Source: Paenibacillus sp. YPG26
GTDB taxonomy: Bacteria > Bacillota > Bacilli > Paenibacillales > Paenibacillaceae
Direction: 5' to 3'
Assembly: GCF_023704175.1 (NCBI RefSeq)
Contig: NZ_CP084530.1
Coordinates: forward strand, 663,501 to 727,500
DNA: 64,000 nt
The notes below the pieces were generated by a model. The model saw only the letters and a program-made list of their open reading frames with translations. It made no database searches and was not told the DNA's origin. Made by a program: the position numbers and the translations under genes. How positions within the stretch are numbered: the first letter of the stretch is position 1; every line of letters begins with the position of its first letter. Below are positions 7,827-16,693 of this stretch, piece after piece.

Positions 7827-7842
7827 AGAAAGGGAGATCAAG

Positions 7843-8436
7843 ATGGCAAGTTCCAGAAGAAGCATGGTTGCTTCATTCTCAACCATGGAAATTGTACTTA
7901 TGGCCATGCTGGCCACAGCCAATGCGGTGATGACGACATACATATCACCCGTCAATCAGGCGCTCAATACGTTGGGAGGGCCGATTGCCACATCATCCAT
8001 AACCGGAATATATATGATCTATGGACTCCTCGCTTATTATATTATCCGTAAGCCCGGAACAGCGGTTATTACCTACGGGATTGGCGGCGTGGTACAAGCT
8101 TTCATGGGCACGGCTTACGGTATAGCTTCCTGCTTCGTCGCCGCGGCATGCTACATGGTGATTGCCGAGCTTGTATTTGCAGTCGTCCGCTACCGCAAGT
8201 GGAGTCTGACGGTTCTAATGATAGCCGGAGGAGCCATGGTGCCAATCTGGTTCTTCTTCGCAGCGAACATGTTCGGCTATACCAAGTGGGGAACTCCGGT
8301 CCTGCTTATTGCGCTTGGGGTAAGGATTCTGAGTGGGATTCTGCTGTGCGGCCTTCTTACTAAAGTTCTGGGAGAAGCTCTTGTCAGAACCCAGCTGCTG
8401 AGACGCTTCGCGATCAGCCGGGGACAGGAAGCCTAG
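7843..8436 (+). CDS. YkoE-family ECF transporter S component
   Basis: The 197-residue, multi-span membrane protein belongs to the YkoE ('ABC_cobalt') family of ECF substrate-binding components. The family signature is seen as YYIIRKPGTAVITYGIGG followed by VVQAFMGTAYG. YkoE of Bacillus imports thiamine precursors (HMP) and is normally under a TPP riboswitch. No TPP riboswitch is visible here; a BirA-like operator is, which would point to biotin instead. The start at 7843 uses AGGGAG (7831-7836); an upstream TTG overlaps the operator and is less likely. The stop is three bases before the ATPase start. The substrate is therefore open: HMP/thiamine by family, biotin by regulation. Confidence 0.82.
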   Translation: MASSRRSMVASFSTMEIVLMAMLATANAVMTTYISPVNQALNTLGGPIATSSITGIYMIYGLLAYYIIRKPGTAVITYGIGGVVQAFMGTAYGIASCFVAAACYMVIAELVFAVVRYRKWSLTVLMIAGGAMVPIWFFFAANMFGYTKWGTPVLLIALGVRILSGILLCGLLTKVLGEALVRTQLLRRFAISRGQEA

Positions 8437-8439
8437 ATC

Positions 8440-10146
8440 TTGAAAGCTCCGGTGATCGAGCTGTATAACGTGACCTACACATACGAGACGGAGAACCGGC
8501 CTGTGCTGAATAACCTGTCCCTGGTTGTGGAGCCGGGTGAGTGGGTGGCTGTAACAGGGCGGAGCGGAAGCGGCAAGTCCGCACTGTGCCAGCTGCTGAA
8601 TGGATACCTTCCCCGTGCCGGAGGTGGAGAACGGCAGGGCATCGTCCGCATCGGAGGAATTGACCCGCTTGAAGCGGAGATTGCGGAGATTGCCGTGCGC
8701 ATCGGGGTTGTCTTCCAGGACCCGGATGCCCAGCTGGTGCAGGGAAGGGTGGAAGACGAGGTCGCCTTCGGCCCCGAGAATCTGTATGTTCCCGCACCCG
8801 TGATTGCCGGGCGGGTAAGCGCAGCCCTGGACGCCGTCCGGCTGACGGAGCAGCGGACAAGCTCTGTCCATGCGCTGTCCGGTGGTCAGCGGCAGCGGAC
8901 GGGCATTGCCGCGGTCCTGTCCATGCAGACACCAGTCATCGTCTTCGACGATGCGGCGTCCAGTCTGGACAGGGCTTCGCGGGAGCAGCTGCTCGCGCTG
9001 CTGCAATCGCTGCACGCGGAGGGGCGCACGCTCTTGACGGTGTCCAGCCGCGTCGATGCAATCGCAGCGGCGGCTGGGCGCCTTGTGGTGCTTGAAGGCG
9101 GGGCCGTTGCCTTGGACGGCCCCGCGGCAGAGCTTGTGCGCACCGGGCGGGATCGCCTGGCGCAGCTCGGCGTGCTGCCCCGCGGGGCGGGCCCGGGCGG
9201 CGCACAGCCAGCCGCACAGCCGAGCGCTGCGCCAGCCGCTGCGCCGGCGGCGCTGCCGCGGGGCGCGGGCCCGGACGGCGCACAGCCAGCCGCGCAGCCG
9301 GGCGCTGCCCGAGGCGCTGCGCAGGCGGCGCTGCCGCGGGGCGCGGGCCCGGACGGCGCACAGCCAGCCGCGCAGCCGAGTGCTGCCCGAGGCGCTGGGC
9401 CGATGGCGCGGCCCCGCACAAGCCTGCGCGGCGCGCTTGCCGCTTCGGGCCAAGGCGAGCCGCCGCTGCTTGAGCTGCGGAACCTCACGTTCCGCTATCC
9501 AGGCAGCGCCGCCGCTGTGCTCCGCGGCATCAACCTGTCGCTGCGCCCGGGGGAGTGGGCGCTGATCTGCGGGGAGAATGGCTCCGGCAAGACGACAATG
9601 TCGCAGCTGCTGATGAACCTTCTCCCCATGCCCCGGGGCTTCTTTTACTGGGAAGGCAAGGAAGCCTCACGCATGAAGACCTATGAGCTGGCGGAGCAGA
9701 TCGGTTATCTGTTCCAGGAGCCGGAGCACCAATTCGTTGCCTCGAACGTATTGGATGAGATACTGTTCGGACCCGCACGGGACCTGTCGCTTGAACCGGG
9801 AGCTTCGGTTCCCGAAGAAGTGAGGCTGCGGGCGGAGCGGCTCCTTGAAGCCGCCGGACTCAGCGGGAGACTGGATGCCTCCCCTTATCTGCTAAGCGGG
9901 GGAGAGAAGCGCCTGCTGGGTGCTGCAGCCCAGTTCATGTCCCCCAAGAAGCTGTATATTCTGGACGAGCCCACAGCAGGCACCGATTACGCTGGAACAG
10001 AGCTGTTGATTAATCTGTGCAGGGCAGCCTCGGGGGAAGGTGCGGCGCTTCTGATCATCACCCATGAACCTGAACGTTTTGAAGATGAGGCGGATACCCT
10101 GTTCACCCTGGATCAGGGTGAGATAAGCAGATCATCCATAAGCTAG
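8440..10146 (+). CDS. ECF transporter ATPase with two fused ABC domains (YkoD-like)
   Basis: The 568-residue protein has two complete nucleotide-binding domains in one chain, the YkoD arrangement. Domain 1 (residues 1-245) has Walker A GRSGSGKS and signature LSGGQRQR. Domain 2 (about 341-568) has Walker A GENGSGKT, signature LLSGGEKR and Walker B YILDEPTAGTD. They drive vitamin import with EcfT and the YkoE-like S component just upstream. The linker (about 246-330) is an Ala/Gly/Pro-rich tract built of three 26-residue repeats, far longer than expected, with GC content well above its surroundings. The start is TTG, three bases after the S-component stop. A strong terminator ends the operon. 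Confidence 0.88.
   Translation: MKAPVIELYNVTYTYETENRPVLNNLSLVVEPGEWVAVTGRSGSGKSALCQLLNGYLPRAGGGERQGIVRIGGIDPLEAEIAEIAVRIGVVFQDPDAQLVQGRVEDEVAFGPENLYVPAPVIAGRVSAALDAVRLTEQRTSSVHALSGGQRQRTGIAAVLSMQTPVIVFDDAASSLDRASREQLLALLQSLHAEGRTLLTVSSRVDAIAAAAGRLVVLEGGAVALDGPAAELVRTGRDRLAQLGVLPRGAGPGGAQPAAQPSAAPAAAPAALPRGAGPDGAQPAAQPGAARGAAQAALPRGAGPDGAQPAAQPSAARGAGPMARPRTSLRGALAASGQGEPPLLELRNLTFRYPGSAAAVLRGINLSLRPGEWALICGENGSGKTTMSQLLMNLLPMPRGFFYWEGKEASRMKTYELAEQIGYLFQEPEHQFVASNVLDEILFGPARDLSLEPGASVPEEVRLRAERLLEAAGLSGRLDASPYLLSGGEKRLLGAAAQFMSPKKLYILDEPTAGTDYAGTELLINLCRAASGEGAALLIITHEPERFEDEADTLFTLDQGEISRSSIS
9175..9408 (+). repeat. Three 78-bp tandem repeats coding for the linker of the double ATPase
   Basis: Units start at 9175, 9253 and 9331, an exact 78-base period (26 codons). 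Each opens LPRGAGP(G/D)GAQPAAQP. Units 2 and 3 are nearly identical until the end; unit 1 is more diverged in its second half. The tract is in frame and very GC-rich. Confidence 0.9.
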
Positions 10147-10149
10147 CTG

Positions 10150-10181
10150 TCCGAAGGGATACCCTTCGGGCGGCTTTTTTG
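10150..10181 (+). terminator. Terminator of the ECF transporter operon
   Basis: CCGAAGGG (10151-10158) pairs with CCCTTCGG (10162-10169), and CGGCTTTTTT follows. Confidence 0.92.
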
Positions 10182-10361
10182 TCGTTCGGATTTATGGACT
10201 TCCTTTGGGCAGAGGTTTATAATTACATTTTGCAAATTGTTAACACAGCATCGTCTACAATGCTAAGACTAAAGAATTACCCAGAGCAACAGTGTGAAAT
10301 GATTCTGGAGAAGCGTGTAAATCATCATTTCAATCAACATAGAAGGGTAGGTCATATTCAC

Positions 10362-11864
10362 GTGCAGTCCTCTTTGAAGCGAAACTATATTTTGGCCGGC
10401 CTCCTGCTGTCAACCTTTCTTGCAGCTATCGAAGGCACGGTGATCGGGCCCGCGGGACCGAGAATTGTTGGTGACCTTGGCGGGGCCCAGCTGCTCAGCT
10501 GGGTGTTCACCGCCTATTTGCTAACGATGTCTGTGGCAACGCCGATCTTTGGCAAGATCAGTGATCTGTTCGGACGGAAGCTGGTATTTATCATCGGCTC
10601 GGTACTGTTCCTGGGTGGATCCCTGCTGTGCGGATTTGCTGGAAGTATGGAGCAGCTGATCATCTTCCGGGCAATCCAAGGGATCGGAGCCGGCGGGCTG
10701 ATTCCGGTAACCTTTACCATCATTGGAGACATCTATTCCATAGAGGAACGTTCCAAGGTGCAGGGCTATGTCAGCTCGGTATGGGGGATTTCTTCCCTGG
10801 TTGGACCTCTGCTCGGCGGGTATGTGGTGGACTCCTTGAATTGGAGATGGGTGTTCGGCTTCAATATTCCGTTCGGCCTGCTCTCCGTTGTCTTCATTAT
10901 CAAATATTTGAAGGAGAACATAGAGAGAAAAAAGGTCAAGATCGACTATGCCGGCGCCGTGACTTTTACGATCGGGGTAGCCGCCCTGCTGTTCGGGCTT
11001 GCGGCAGGCGGACAGTATTTTGCCTGGAATTCACCTGAACTTCTGGTTATTCTTCTGGTTGCCGTTATCGCTCTGGTGTTGTTCTTCCTTGTGGAAAAGA
11101 AAGCCGAGGAGCCGCTCGTACCCCTCAAGCTGTTCCGCTATAGAGACATCGCCTTCTCTAATATTGCGAGCCTGCTGACCAGTGCTCTGCTGATCGGACT
11201 CACCTCCTATTTTCCGTTATGGGTACAGGGGGTTCTTGGCAAGAGCGCGACCCAGTCGGGTCTGCTGCTTGCACCGATGTCCGTGGCCTGGCTTATCGGA
11301 TCGGTGATCGGAGGCCGCTTGATCGTCAGACATGGCTCGCGCCTGATCTCGTTGATCGGACTGCTATTCGTATTGGTTGGCGCGGGCGGCATGGCATGGA
11401 TTACGGACGAGACTCCGCAATACCTGCTGATGGTATGGAATGCGCTCTACGGGCTTGGATTTGGCTTCTCGTTCACCGTATTTACAATCATCGCCCAATC
11501 TTCTGTGGGCTTCAATCTAAGGGGCGCATCCACCGCGCTGAATTCGTTCGTGAGGTCGCTCGGCCAGACAATTGGAGTTGCTGTATTCGGGGTATTGCTT
11601 AACCAGCATATTTCCAGTGCGGCTGAAGCAAGCCGCAGACAGGGAACCGCCGTGACCCAGGACGATATCAACAAGCTGTTATCCCCAGAGAAGATCGCTG
11701 ATCTGCCGAAGGAGTTGTGGAATACACTTCGTCATTTCCTGGAGGGCGGTCTCCAGCTTCTCTTCATCATTATGGCTGTGATTGCCCTGTTTGGTACGCT
11801 GAGCGTGCTTGGTCTGCGGAACAAGCCCCCAGGTACAGAGGAGACGAGCCGGGATCAAGCTTAA
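10362..11864 (+). CDS. MFS drug exporter, DHA2 family (14 membrane segments)
   Basis: This protein of about 500 residues is a major-facilitator multidrug exporter of the EmrB/QacA (DHA2) type, using the proton gradient. Family marks include the DHA2 motif near the start (LAAIEGTVIGPAGPRIVGDL), motif A (GKISDLFGRK) and motif C in helix 5 (SLVGPLLGGYVVD), with about 14 hydrophobic helices. The GTG at 10362 begins the conserved part; the frame continues upstream, but that part runs into the previous terminator and lacks membrane-protein character. The ribosome site (AAGGGTAGG) is weak, so the start is uncertain. The gene appears single. The upstream region has a small TGTTAACA palindrome near 10233. 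The drug substrate cannot be told. Confidence 0.83.
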   Translation: MQSSLKRNYILAGLLLSTFLAAIEGTVIGPAGPRIVGDLGGAQLLSWVFTAYLLTMSVATPIFGKISDLFGRKLVFIIGSVLFLGGSLLCGFAGSMEQLIIFRAIQGIGAGGLIPVTFTIIGDIYSIEERSKVQGYVSSVWGISSLVGPLLGGYVVDSLNWRWVFGFNIPFGLLSVVFIIKYLKENIERKKVKIDYAGAVTFTIGVAALLFGLAAGGQYFAWNSPELLVILLVAVIALVLFFLVEKKAEEPLVPLKLFRYRDIAFSNIASLLTSALLIGLTSYFPLWVQGVLGKSATQSGLLLAPMSVAWLIGSVIGGRLIVRHGSRLISLIGLLFVLVGAGGMAWITDETPQYLLMVWNALYGLGFGFSFTVFTIIAQSSVGFNLRGASTALNSFVRSLGQTIGVAVFGVLLNQHISSAAEASRRQGTAVTQDDINKLLSPEKIADLPKELWNTLRHFLEGGLQLLFIIMAVIALFGTLSVLGLRNKPPGTEETSRDQA

Positions 11865-11981
11865 GGCTGATTATACGGCTATAGACTTGTGGGAGAGTGG
11901 CTGCGCTGGCCTTGACCGCCGGGATGAAGTATAAAAAAGGGTATGCCTCCACACCTTAACAGGTAAGGGGAGGTGTGATAG

Positions 11982-12326
11982 ATGAACGAACCGTTCAATG
12001 TGGACCAGAATATGCTGGTTAACGCCTGGCAGCAGCAGCTGCCTGAGTTCCTGAATTCGGGAGACAGCGCCCAGGTGCTTGCGGATGCCAAGGATCCTCA
12101 GAGTCTGCGGATTCATATTAATGCAGCAGGGCATCAGTTCTATTCCTTTGACTTCCAGTGTACTTACCTGGATCCTCGCGAGATTAAGGTGAGTCTTGTG
12201 GATGTGGAAAGAGCCGGGGATCATGTGGATGAGCGAAGAGATGTCATACAGGATCTCGCCGCCGATTATTCCCGCCACCTGCATGAATGCGCGCAGGCCT
12301 TGCACAGAATTACGAATCAGTCTTAG
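11982..12326 (+). CDS. Conserved hypothetical protein, 114 residues
   Basis: The protein has a strong ribosome site (AAGGGGAGGTG) before ATG and a terminator after it, so it is a real single gene. I do not recognise its family. It is soluble, acidic, without signal peptide or membrane segment. The middle alternates strands (LRIHINAAGHQFYSFDFQC, then EIKVSLVDVER) and the end is helical (RRDVIQDLAADYSRHLHECAQAL). Possible roles cannot be drawn from the sequence. Confidence 0.65.
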   Translation: MNEPFNVDQNMLVNAWQQQLPEFLNSGDSAQVLADAKDPQSLRIHINAAGHQFYSFDFQCTYLDPREIKVSLVDVERAGDHVDERRDVIQDLAADYSRHLHECAQALHRITNQS

Positions 12327-12339
12327 ATAAGCAGAGAGG

Positions 12340-12380
12340 GAAGAGCAGGCTCCTAACCGGAGCGCTGCTCTTCTTTTCTT
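12340..12380 (+). terminator. Terminator after the 114-residue gene
   Basis: GAAGAGCA (12340-12347) pairs with TGCTCTTC (12366-12373), with an inner GCTCC/GGAGC stem and a T-rich tail. Confidence 0.85.
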
Positions 12381-12485
12381 TGGATTTTTTTGCGACTTTT
12401 CAGGGGTTATGCACGTTATTTTAATAAGCTGGGAATTGATTATAGTATCGTGAATACATCCACCTATAAGGAAGGAGCGGGCAGC

Positions 12486-13199
12486 TTGACTTACGACCAG
12501 GAGCATGTGATTCAAGTACATATTGAGGAAGCCGGATACGAGAAAGACAACCCGAGAATCCACGGCGTAGATATCGATGTGCGTGCTGGAAGGCTGACGG
12601 GCTTAATTGGTCCGAACGGGGCAGGCAAAAGCACCACGATCAAGACCATCCTTGGTCTGCTGCCGCATTCCAAGGCTGATATCAAGTTCGGGGGAACTTC
12701 CGGCAGCTATGCCTATGTCCCCGAACAGCCTGTCTATTATGATACGCTGACGCTCTGGGAGCACATGGACCTCGCCGCGGCCGTCTATGGACTGGAGGAG
12801 GCGGAATTTGAACGTGAGGCGTCATATCTGCTGGAGAAATTCCGTATGAGCGAGGTCCGTGATCATCTGCCGGCAAGCTTCTCCAAAGGAATGCAGCAGA
12901 AGATGATGCTGATGATCGGCTTTCTGATCCGGCCGGAGGTATACATTGTAGATGAGCCTTTTATCGGTCTGGACCCGAGAGCGACCAAGGACTTCCTGGG
13001 ACTGCTTGAGGAAGAGCGGCGAAGAGGAGCGGGCGTGCTGATGTCCACGCACGTGCTGGATACTGCGGAGCGTATCTGTGATGATTTCATTCTGATCTCG
13101 AACGGGCAGGTGGCGGCAAGCGGAACCTTGGAGGATATCCGCGAAGCAAGCGGTCTTCCGGGAGCTTCATTATTTGATTGTTTCGACAAATTGACTTAA
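12486..13199 (+). CDS. ecsA: ABC transporter ATP-binding protein EcsA
   Basis: The 237-residue ATPase has Walker A GPNGAGKS, signature SFSKGMQQK and Walker B VYIVDEPFIGLD. The phrase DEPFIGLDP and the EcsB-type permease next door identify EcsA, the ATPase of the EcsAB exporter linked in Bacillus and Staphylococcus to protein secretion, competence and intramembrane proteolysis. TTG at 12486 follows GGAAGGAGC at good spacing; the longer frame upstream (to 12390) lacks a ribosome site and runs into the preceding terminator. EcsB follows after 89 bases, so the two are probably one operon. Confidence 0.87.
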   Translation: MTYDQEHVIQVHIEEAGYEKDNPRIHGVDIDVRAGRLTGLIGPNGAGKSTTIKTILGLLPHSKADIKFGGTSGSYAYVPEQPVYYDTLTLWEHMDLAAAVYGLEEAEFEREASYLLEKFRMSEVRDHLPASFSKGMQQKMMLMIGFLIRPEVYIVDEPFIGLDPRATKDFLGLLEEERRRGAGVLMSTHVLDTAERICDDFILISNGQVAASGTLEDIREASGLPGASLFDCFDKLT

Positions 13200-13288
13200 C
13201 GGCCGCGGGAAGAGGCATTGTCCTCTGTTATATCAGGTCTATCCCGTTCTGACTGGCCTGAATCCACACGAGAAGGAGGAATCCGGGT

Positions 13289-14548
13289 ATGCCGATGATC
13301 AGCAGCGAGCGCCTGTTTATGCGCCGGTTGATGGATCATTGCCGTAAGCAGTATGGCGTCATTCGTTCTGTCATAGATATCACAGTTGCCCTGTATATCG
13401 TTATTCCAGGAGTTCTGCTGCTGGCGCGATTATATTACGATCTGCTGGCTAGTCCGCCTGAATGGCTGACTCAGCTTCCTTTTGTTGTAATCCCATTGAT
13501 TCTTATGCTGGTGATAAGTCAAAGCGGGGGGCTCATTCTATACCGCGAAGCCGCTGATATGCTGTTCCTGAAGCAGCATGAACGCTGGCAGAGCCGCCTC
13601 CTGCGTCTGGGCTTGTTCTTCAGCATTGCCTATCAAATTATAGTTGCAGCCGTTCTGGTGCTTATCCTTACTCCTGTGCTTCTTCAAGTCTTCCAACTTA
13701 ACCTGACCGGAATTATCCTGCTGTTCGTAATTACAGCCGCATACAAAACGGCGCTAATTCTTGCAGAGCACCTCGTGCAGGTGCTGTTATCCGGCTGGCG
13801 CAGACACGTGGTCAAGTATTTAGCGTTTTTGCTGCTCGCAGCCGGGTATCTGTGGCCATCTGCATTGCTAATCACATCACCCTTGTGGGCATGTATCGCT
13901 GTGATAGGAATCATCGCTCTCGCGGCTGTGCTGGCTATCGTCCGTCTCCGGTTAAGAGGAACCTTTCTGGCTGATGTTCGTGAGGACGAGAGGCAGAAGA
14001 CCGAGCTGACTGCCGTGCTGCTCTCGGGAGCCGTGGATAAGCCTCGTGAACAGAAGTCAAGACCCTGGATATTCCGGAAATCCAACCATCTGCTTCGTTC
14101 ACGTGAAGCTCCAGAGCGGATTGCCGAGTCTGCCGTCAAGGCCTTCTATCGCAGTTATGTGAACATCCCGTTGTATTTTCAATTTACATTTATAGGCATG
14201 ACCGCGTGTTATTTGCCTCCTTTTCCGGTAAATGTTCTGGTCTACCTGTCACTGATTATCTTGCTGTCCTACTGGATGAGCGGGTATCGTAAATATTTCC
14301 TTAACTCCCGGTTCATGAACATGCTGCCTTTGGAAGAGTCCACCGCCCGCCGCTTGGCGCCTCCGGCGATGAGATTGCTCATGCTGCCAAGTGTCCTGCT
14401 GTTAAGCTTGAGTCTTGGCGTTAAAATACTGCAGATCTGGTGGGCTGTCCCTGTCTTTATTCTTGTCGGGCTTGGGGTGAACTGGTGGGTAAGCGCGTCA
14501 TTATGGAAGGTATTTGGGGTCGGCGCAGCAGACCGGAGGTCAGCATAA
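13289..14548 (+). CDS. ecsB: ABC transporter permease EcsB
   Basis: The 419-residue protein has at least six hydrophobic segments in two blocks (residues about 30-90, 100-210) and again near the C-terminus, separated by a charged cytoplasmic stretch (about 220-285). It directly follows ecsA and has the EcsB length (about 400). The start has a textbook ribosome site (GAGAAGGAGGAA). EcsAB exports an unknown substrate, and loss in Bacillus blocks secretion and biofilm formation. Confidence 0.83.
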   Translation: MPMISSERLFMRRLMDHCRKQYGVIRSVIDITVALYIVIPGVLLLARLYYDLLASPPEWLTQLPFVVIPLILMLVISQSGGLILYREAADMLFLKQHERWQSRLLRLGLFFSIAYQIIVAAVLVLILTPVLLQVFQLNLTGIILLFVITAAYKTALILAEHLVQVLLSGWRRHVVKYLAFLLLAAGYLWPSALLITSPLWACIAVIGIIALAAVLAIVRLRLRGTFLADVREDERQKTELTAVLLSGAVDKPREQKSRPWIFRKSNHLLRSREAPERIAESAVKAFYRSYVNIPLYFQFTFIGMTACYLPPFPVNVLVYLSLIILLSYWMSGYRKYFLNSRFMNMLPLEESTARRLAPPAMRLLMLPSVLLLSLSLGVKILQIWWAVPVFILVGLGVNWWVSASLWKVFGVGAADRRSA

Positions 14549-14628
14549 TGGAACATTGCAGCTTGTAGTATACAAGTGTCCTCCTTGAATAATAGATTGG
14601 CTATATCAAATAACGGGAGCTGGTATAA

Positions 14629-15114
14629 ATGGAATACCGTGTGCGTCCGATGAGTCCGGATGATATCAGACAGGTTCAGGTGGTGGCCAGAGCAAGCTGG
14701 CATACAGCCTACCAGGGGATCATTCCCACTGAGATTCAGGACCGGTTCCTGAATTCAGCTTACAGTGATGAGATGATGAAGCGGCGCCTAGAACAGTCAT
14801 TCCTGTATGTTGCTGAAGATCGCGGCCGGATTGTTGGATTCGCCAATTTCTCACCTGTAAATGAAGACAAGGTAGTGGAGCTTATGGCGATCTATCTGGA
14901 GCCTGAATATCAGGGTAGAGGAATAGGCTCGGCACTTCTGCAGGAGGGAATTGTCCATTCGGCTGGAGCGAAAGAGGTCTATGCCCATGTCGAGAGAGAG
15001 AATAAGGCCGGAAGAAGATTCTATGAATCGAGGAGGTTCGTTACAGCTGCCGAGTTCGATGATGAATTTGACGGTCACAGGTTAAAGACTCTACGAATGG
15101 TGCTCACACTATGA
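14629..15114 (+). CDS. GNAT N-acetyltransferase
   Basis: The 161-residue protein has the classic GNAT core: MSPDDIRQVQVVARASWHTAY at the start, a central strand VVELMAIYLEPEYQGRGIG with the R/Q-x-x-G-x-G/A coenzyme-A loop, and VERENKAGRRFYESRRF as motif B. The opening 'SWHTAYQGIIP' is often found in small-molecule acetyltransferases. The substrate is unknown. It lies 80 bases after ecsB and ends before the strong hairpin at 15153. Confidence 0.8.
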   Translation: MEYRVRPMSPDDIRQVQVVARASWHTAYQGIIPTEIQDRFLNSAYSDEMMKRRLEQSFLYVAEDRGRIVGFANFSPVNEDKVVELMAIYLEPEYQGRGIGSALLQEGIVHSAGAKEVYAHVERENKAGRRFYESRRFVTAAEFDDEFDGHRLKTLRMVLTL

Positions 15115-15152
15115 GCTTCATAACAGAGGGCTTCGCTGCCCTCCAATGATAA

Positions 15153-15187
15153 CAGGCCACCCATGGAACTCATCCATGGGTGGCCTG
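15153..15187. terminator. Bidirectional terminator, 15-bp perfect stem
   Basis: CAGGCCACCCATGGA (15153-15167) pairs with TCCATGGGTGGCCTG (15173-15187) over a 5-base loop. It serves convergent genes on both sides. Confidence 0.88.
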
Positions 15188-15213
15188 CTTATATATGCCC
15201 GTCCCGGGACGGA

Positions 15214-16488
15214 CTAACGCTGATGACGGGTGCTCTCTCCGGCGTGGTAACCCGCCGTATATCCTGTAGTGAAGGCGGCTGTAATATTATAACCGCCTGT
15301 GTAGCCGTGGATATCGAGAACCTCGCCGCAGAAGAACAGACCGGGCATCAGCTTGGATTCCATCGTCTTCGGATCAATCTCCTTCAGGTGTACGCCTCCT
15401 CCTGTTACAAAGGCTTCCTCAAAAGGCCGGGTTCCCGTCGCCTTCACCGGAAAGCCCTTGAGTACAGAAATAAAGGCGCTCCAGGGCTCCTTCGGCAGAT
15501 GCTCGTACGTAGTATCGCCAGGAAGCCCGGCACGGCTGAAGAGAAGCGGCAGAAGCCGCTCGGGGATCGTTCCCTTGAGGACATTCTTGAGCGCCTTCTT
15601 CGGTTCAGCCGCGGCCAGGCGGCGAAGCTCCTGCTCCAGCGAGCCGGCAGAATGATCCGGGAACAGGTCGATCTGAAGCTGGGCTTCCTGCATCTTATGC
15701 TTGTTCTTCACCTGCCTGATGAACTGGCTGCAGCGAAGCGCAATCGGACCTGATAGTCCGAAATGGGTGAAGATCATGTCCCCGCGGTGGGAGATGACCG
15801 CCTTGCCTTTCGGATTCATAACGGACAGCTCCACGTCCCGAAGAGACAAGCCTTGCAGTTCCCGGCTTACAATGAACGGCTCCTTGGATACGATAGGCAC
15901 TTCCGTAGGGTACAGCTCTGTAATGGTATGCCCCGCGGCTTTGGCCCAGGGATAGCCGTCCCCTGTGGAGCCGGTGTGGGGAACGGATCTTCCTCCGGTG
16001 GCCACGATCACCGCGGGAGATAATATTTTTTTGCCTGATTCCAGCAGTACGCCCTGTACACCTTCCGCACCATAGAGAATCTCCTTAACCGGTTCCAGCG
16101 TGCGCAGCTTCACGCCTAGCGAGAAGGCTTTGCCAACCAGCGCATCGACTACCGTCTTGGCTTTATCGGATACCGGGAACATCCGTCCGTTGTCTTCTTC
16201 CTTCAGAGCGATACCAAGATCCTCGAAGAATTGGATAATGTCCCGGTTATTGAAATTAGCGAAGGCGCTATAGAGAAAACGCCCGTTGCCCGGAATGTAC
16301 CGGATCAGCTCATCAATCTCTTTGGCATTGGTTACATTGCAGCGTCCCCCGCCCGAAATGCCCAGCTTACGGCCCAGCTTGTCCCCTTTATCCAGGAGTA
16401 CAACGGATGCGCCCTGTCTCGCCGCGGCAATGGAAGCCATCAGTCCCGAGGGGCCGCCTCCGATCACAATTACTTCATATCGATTCAT
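15214..16488 (-). CDS. FAD-dependent oxidoreductase, HI0933/BaiN family (YtfP-like)
   Basis: The 424-residue flavoprotein starts with the Rossmann FAD motif [19 protein letters not shown] and the family mark [12 protein letters not shown] near residue 50. A second mark, the GGV-type closing motif, is present near residue 365 ([14 protein letters not shown]), followed by [21 protein letters not shown]0933 proteins (also called BaiN) are widespread and poorly characterised; a role with bile-acid or similar dehydroxylation is known only for gut species. It is transcribed alone on the minus strand. Confidence 0.85.
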   Translation of the reverse strand: MNRYEVIVIGGGPSGLMASIAAARQGASVVLLDKGDKLGRKLGISGGGRCNVTNAKEIDELIRYIPGNGRFLYSAFANFNNRDIIQFFEDLGIALKEEDNGRMFPVSDKAKTVVDALVGKAFSLGVKLRTLEPVKEILYGAEGVQGVLLESGKKILSPAVIVATGGRSVPHTGSTGDGYPWAKAAGHTITELYPTEVPIVSKEPFIVSRELQGLSLRDVELSVMNPKGKAVISHRGDMIFTHFGLSGPIALRCSQFIRQVKNKHKMQEAQLQIDLFPDHSAGSLEQELRRLAAAEPKKALKNVLKGTIPERLLPLLFSRAGLPGDTTYEHLPKEPWSAFISVLKGFPVKATGTRPFEEAFVTGGGVHLKEIDPKTMESKLMPGLFFCGEVLDIHGYTGGYNITAAFTTGYTAGYHAGESTRHQR

Positions 16489-16569
16489 GGTGTCTTCCTT
16501 TCACTAACCTTGTTGTTGTTAAGTATATCCTATACGAGTGCACCCGCAATACATAATGGGGCATGGTTC

Positions 16570-16603
16570 CCTATAAAAAACCTATAAAAAACCTCTATAA
16601 AAG
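16570..16603 (+). repeat. Tandem 11-bp direct repeats upstream of the sensor kinase
   Basis: CCTATAAAAAA occurs twice in tandem (16570-16580, 16581-16591), and a diverged third copy (CCTCTATAAAAG) follows. They lie between the divergent flavoprotein and kinase genes, so a regulatory role is possible. Confidence 0.7.
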
Positions 16604-16629
16604 ACAAACCTAAGGGGGTCCATAGGTTA

Positions 16630-16658
16630 TTGTAAAATATTGTCGGCTATGATTTAAT
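16630..16658 (+). promoter_or_regulatory. Probable promoter of the sensor kinase
   Basis: TTGTAA (16630-16635) and TTTAAT (16653-16658) have a 17-base spacer. Confidence 0.45.
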
Positions 16659-16693
16659 CGTTAACAGAACATGCTCCGCGAAGGAGGAAGAAC

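Noticed and set aside
7745..7842. TPP riboswitch upstream of the YkoE-like gene
   Set aside because: The space is too short (about 98 bases with promoter) and no conserved TPP motifs are seen.
9175..9408. Possible CRISPR-like array
   Set aside because: Units are 78 bp with no spacers, in frame, and code for a protein linker.
8215..9453. Long minus-strand frames opposite the S component and double ATPase genes
   Set aside because: They arise from GC-rich repeats on the coding strand; the proteins are low-complexity Arg/Pro/Ala.
10179..10361. An N-terminal extension of the MFS exporter
   Set aside because: It starts in the T-run of the previous terminator and adds no membrane-type sequence.
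12390..12485. An N-terminal extension of EcsA
   Set aside because: No ribosome site; a TTG with GGAAGGAGC at the right distance starts the family domain.
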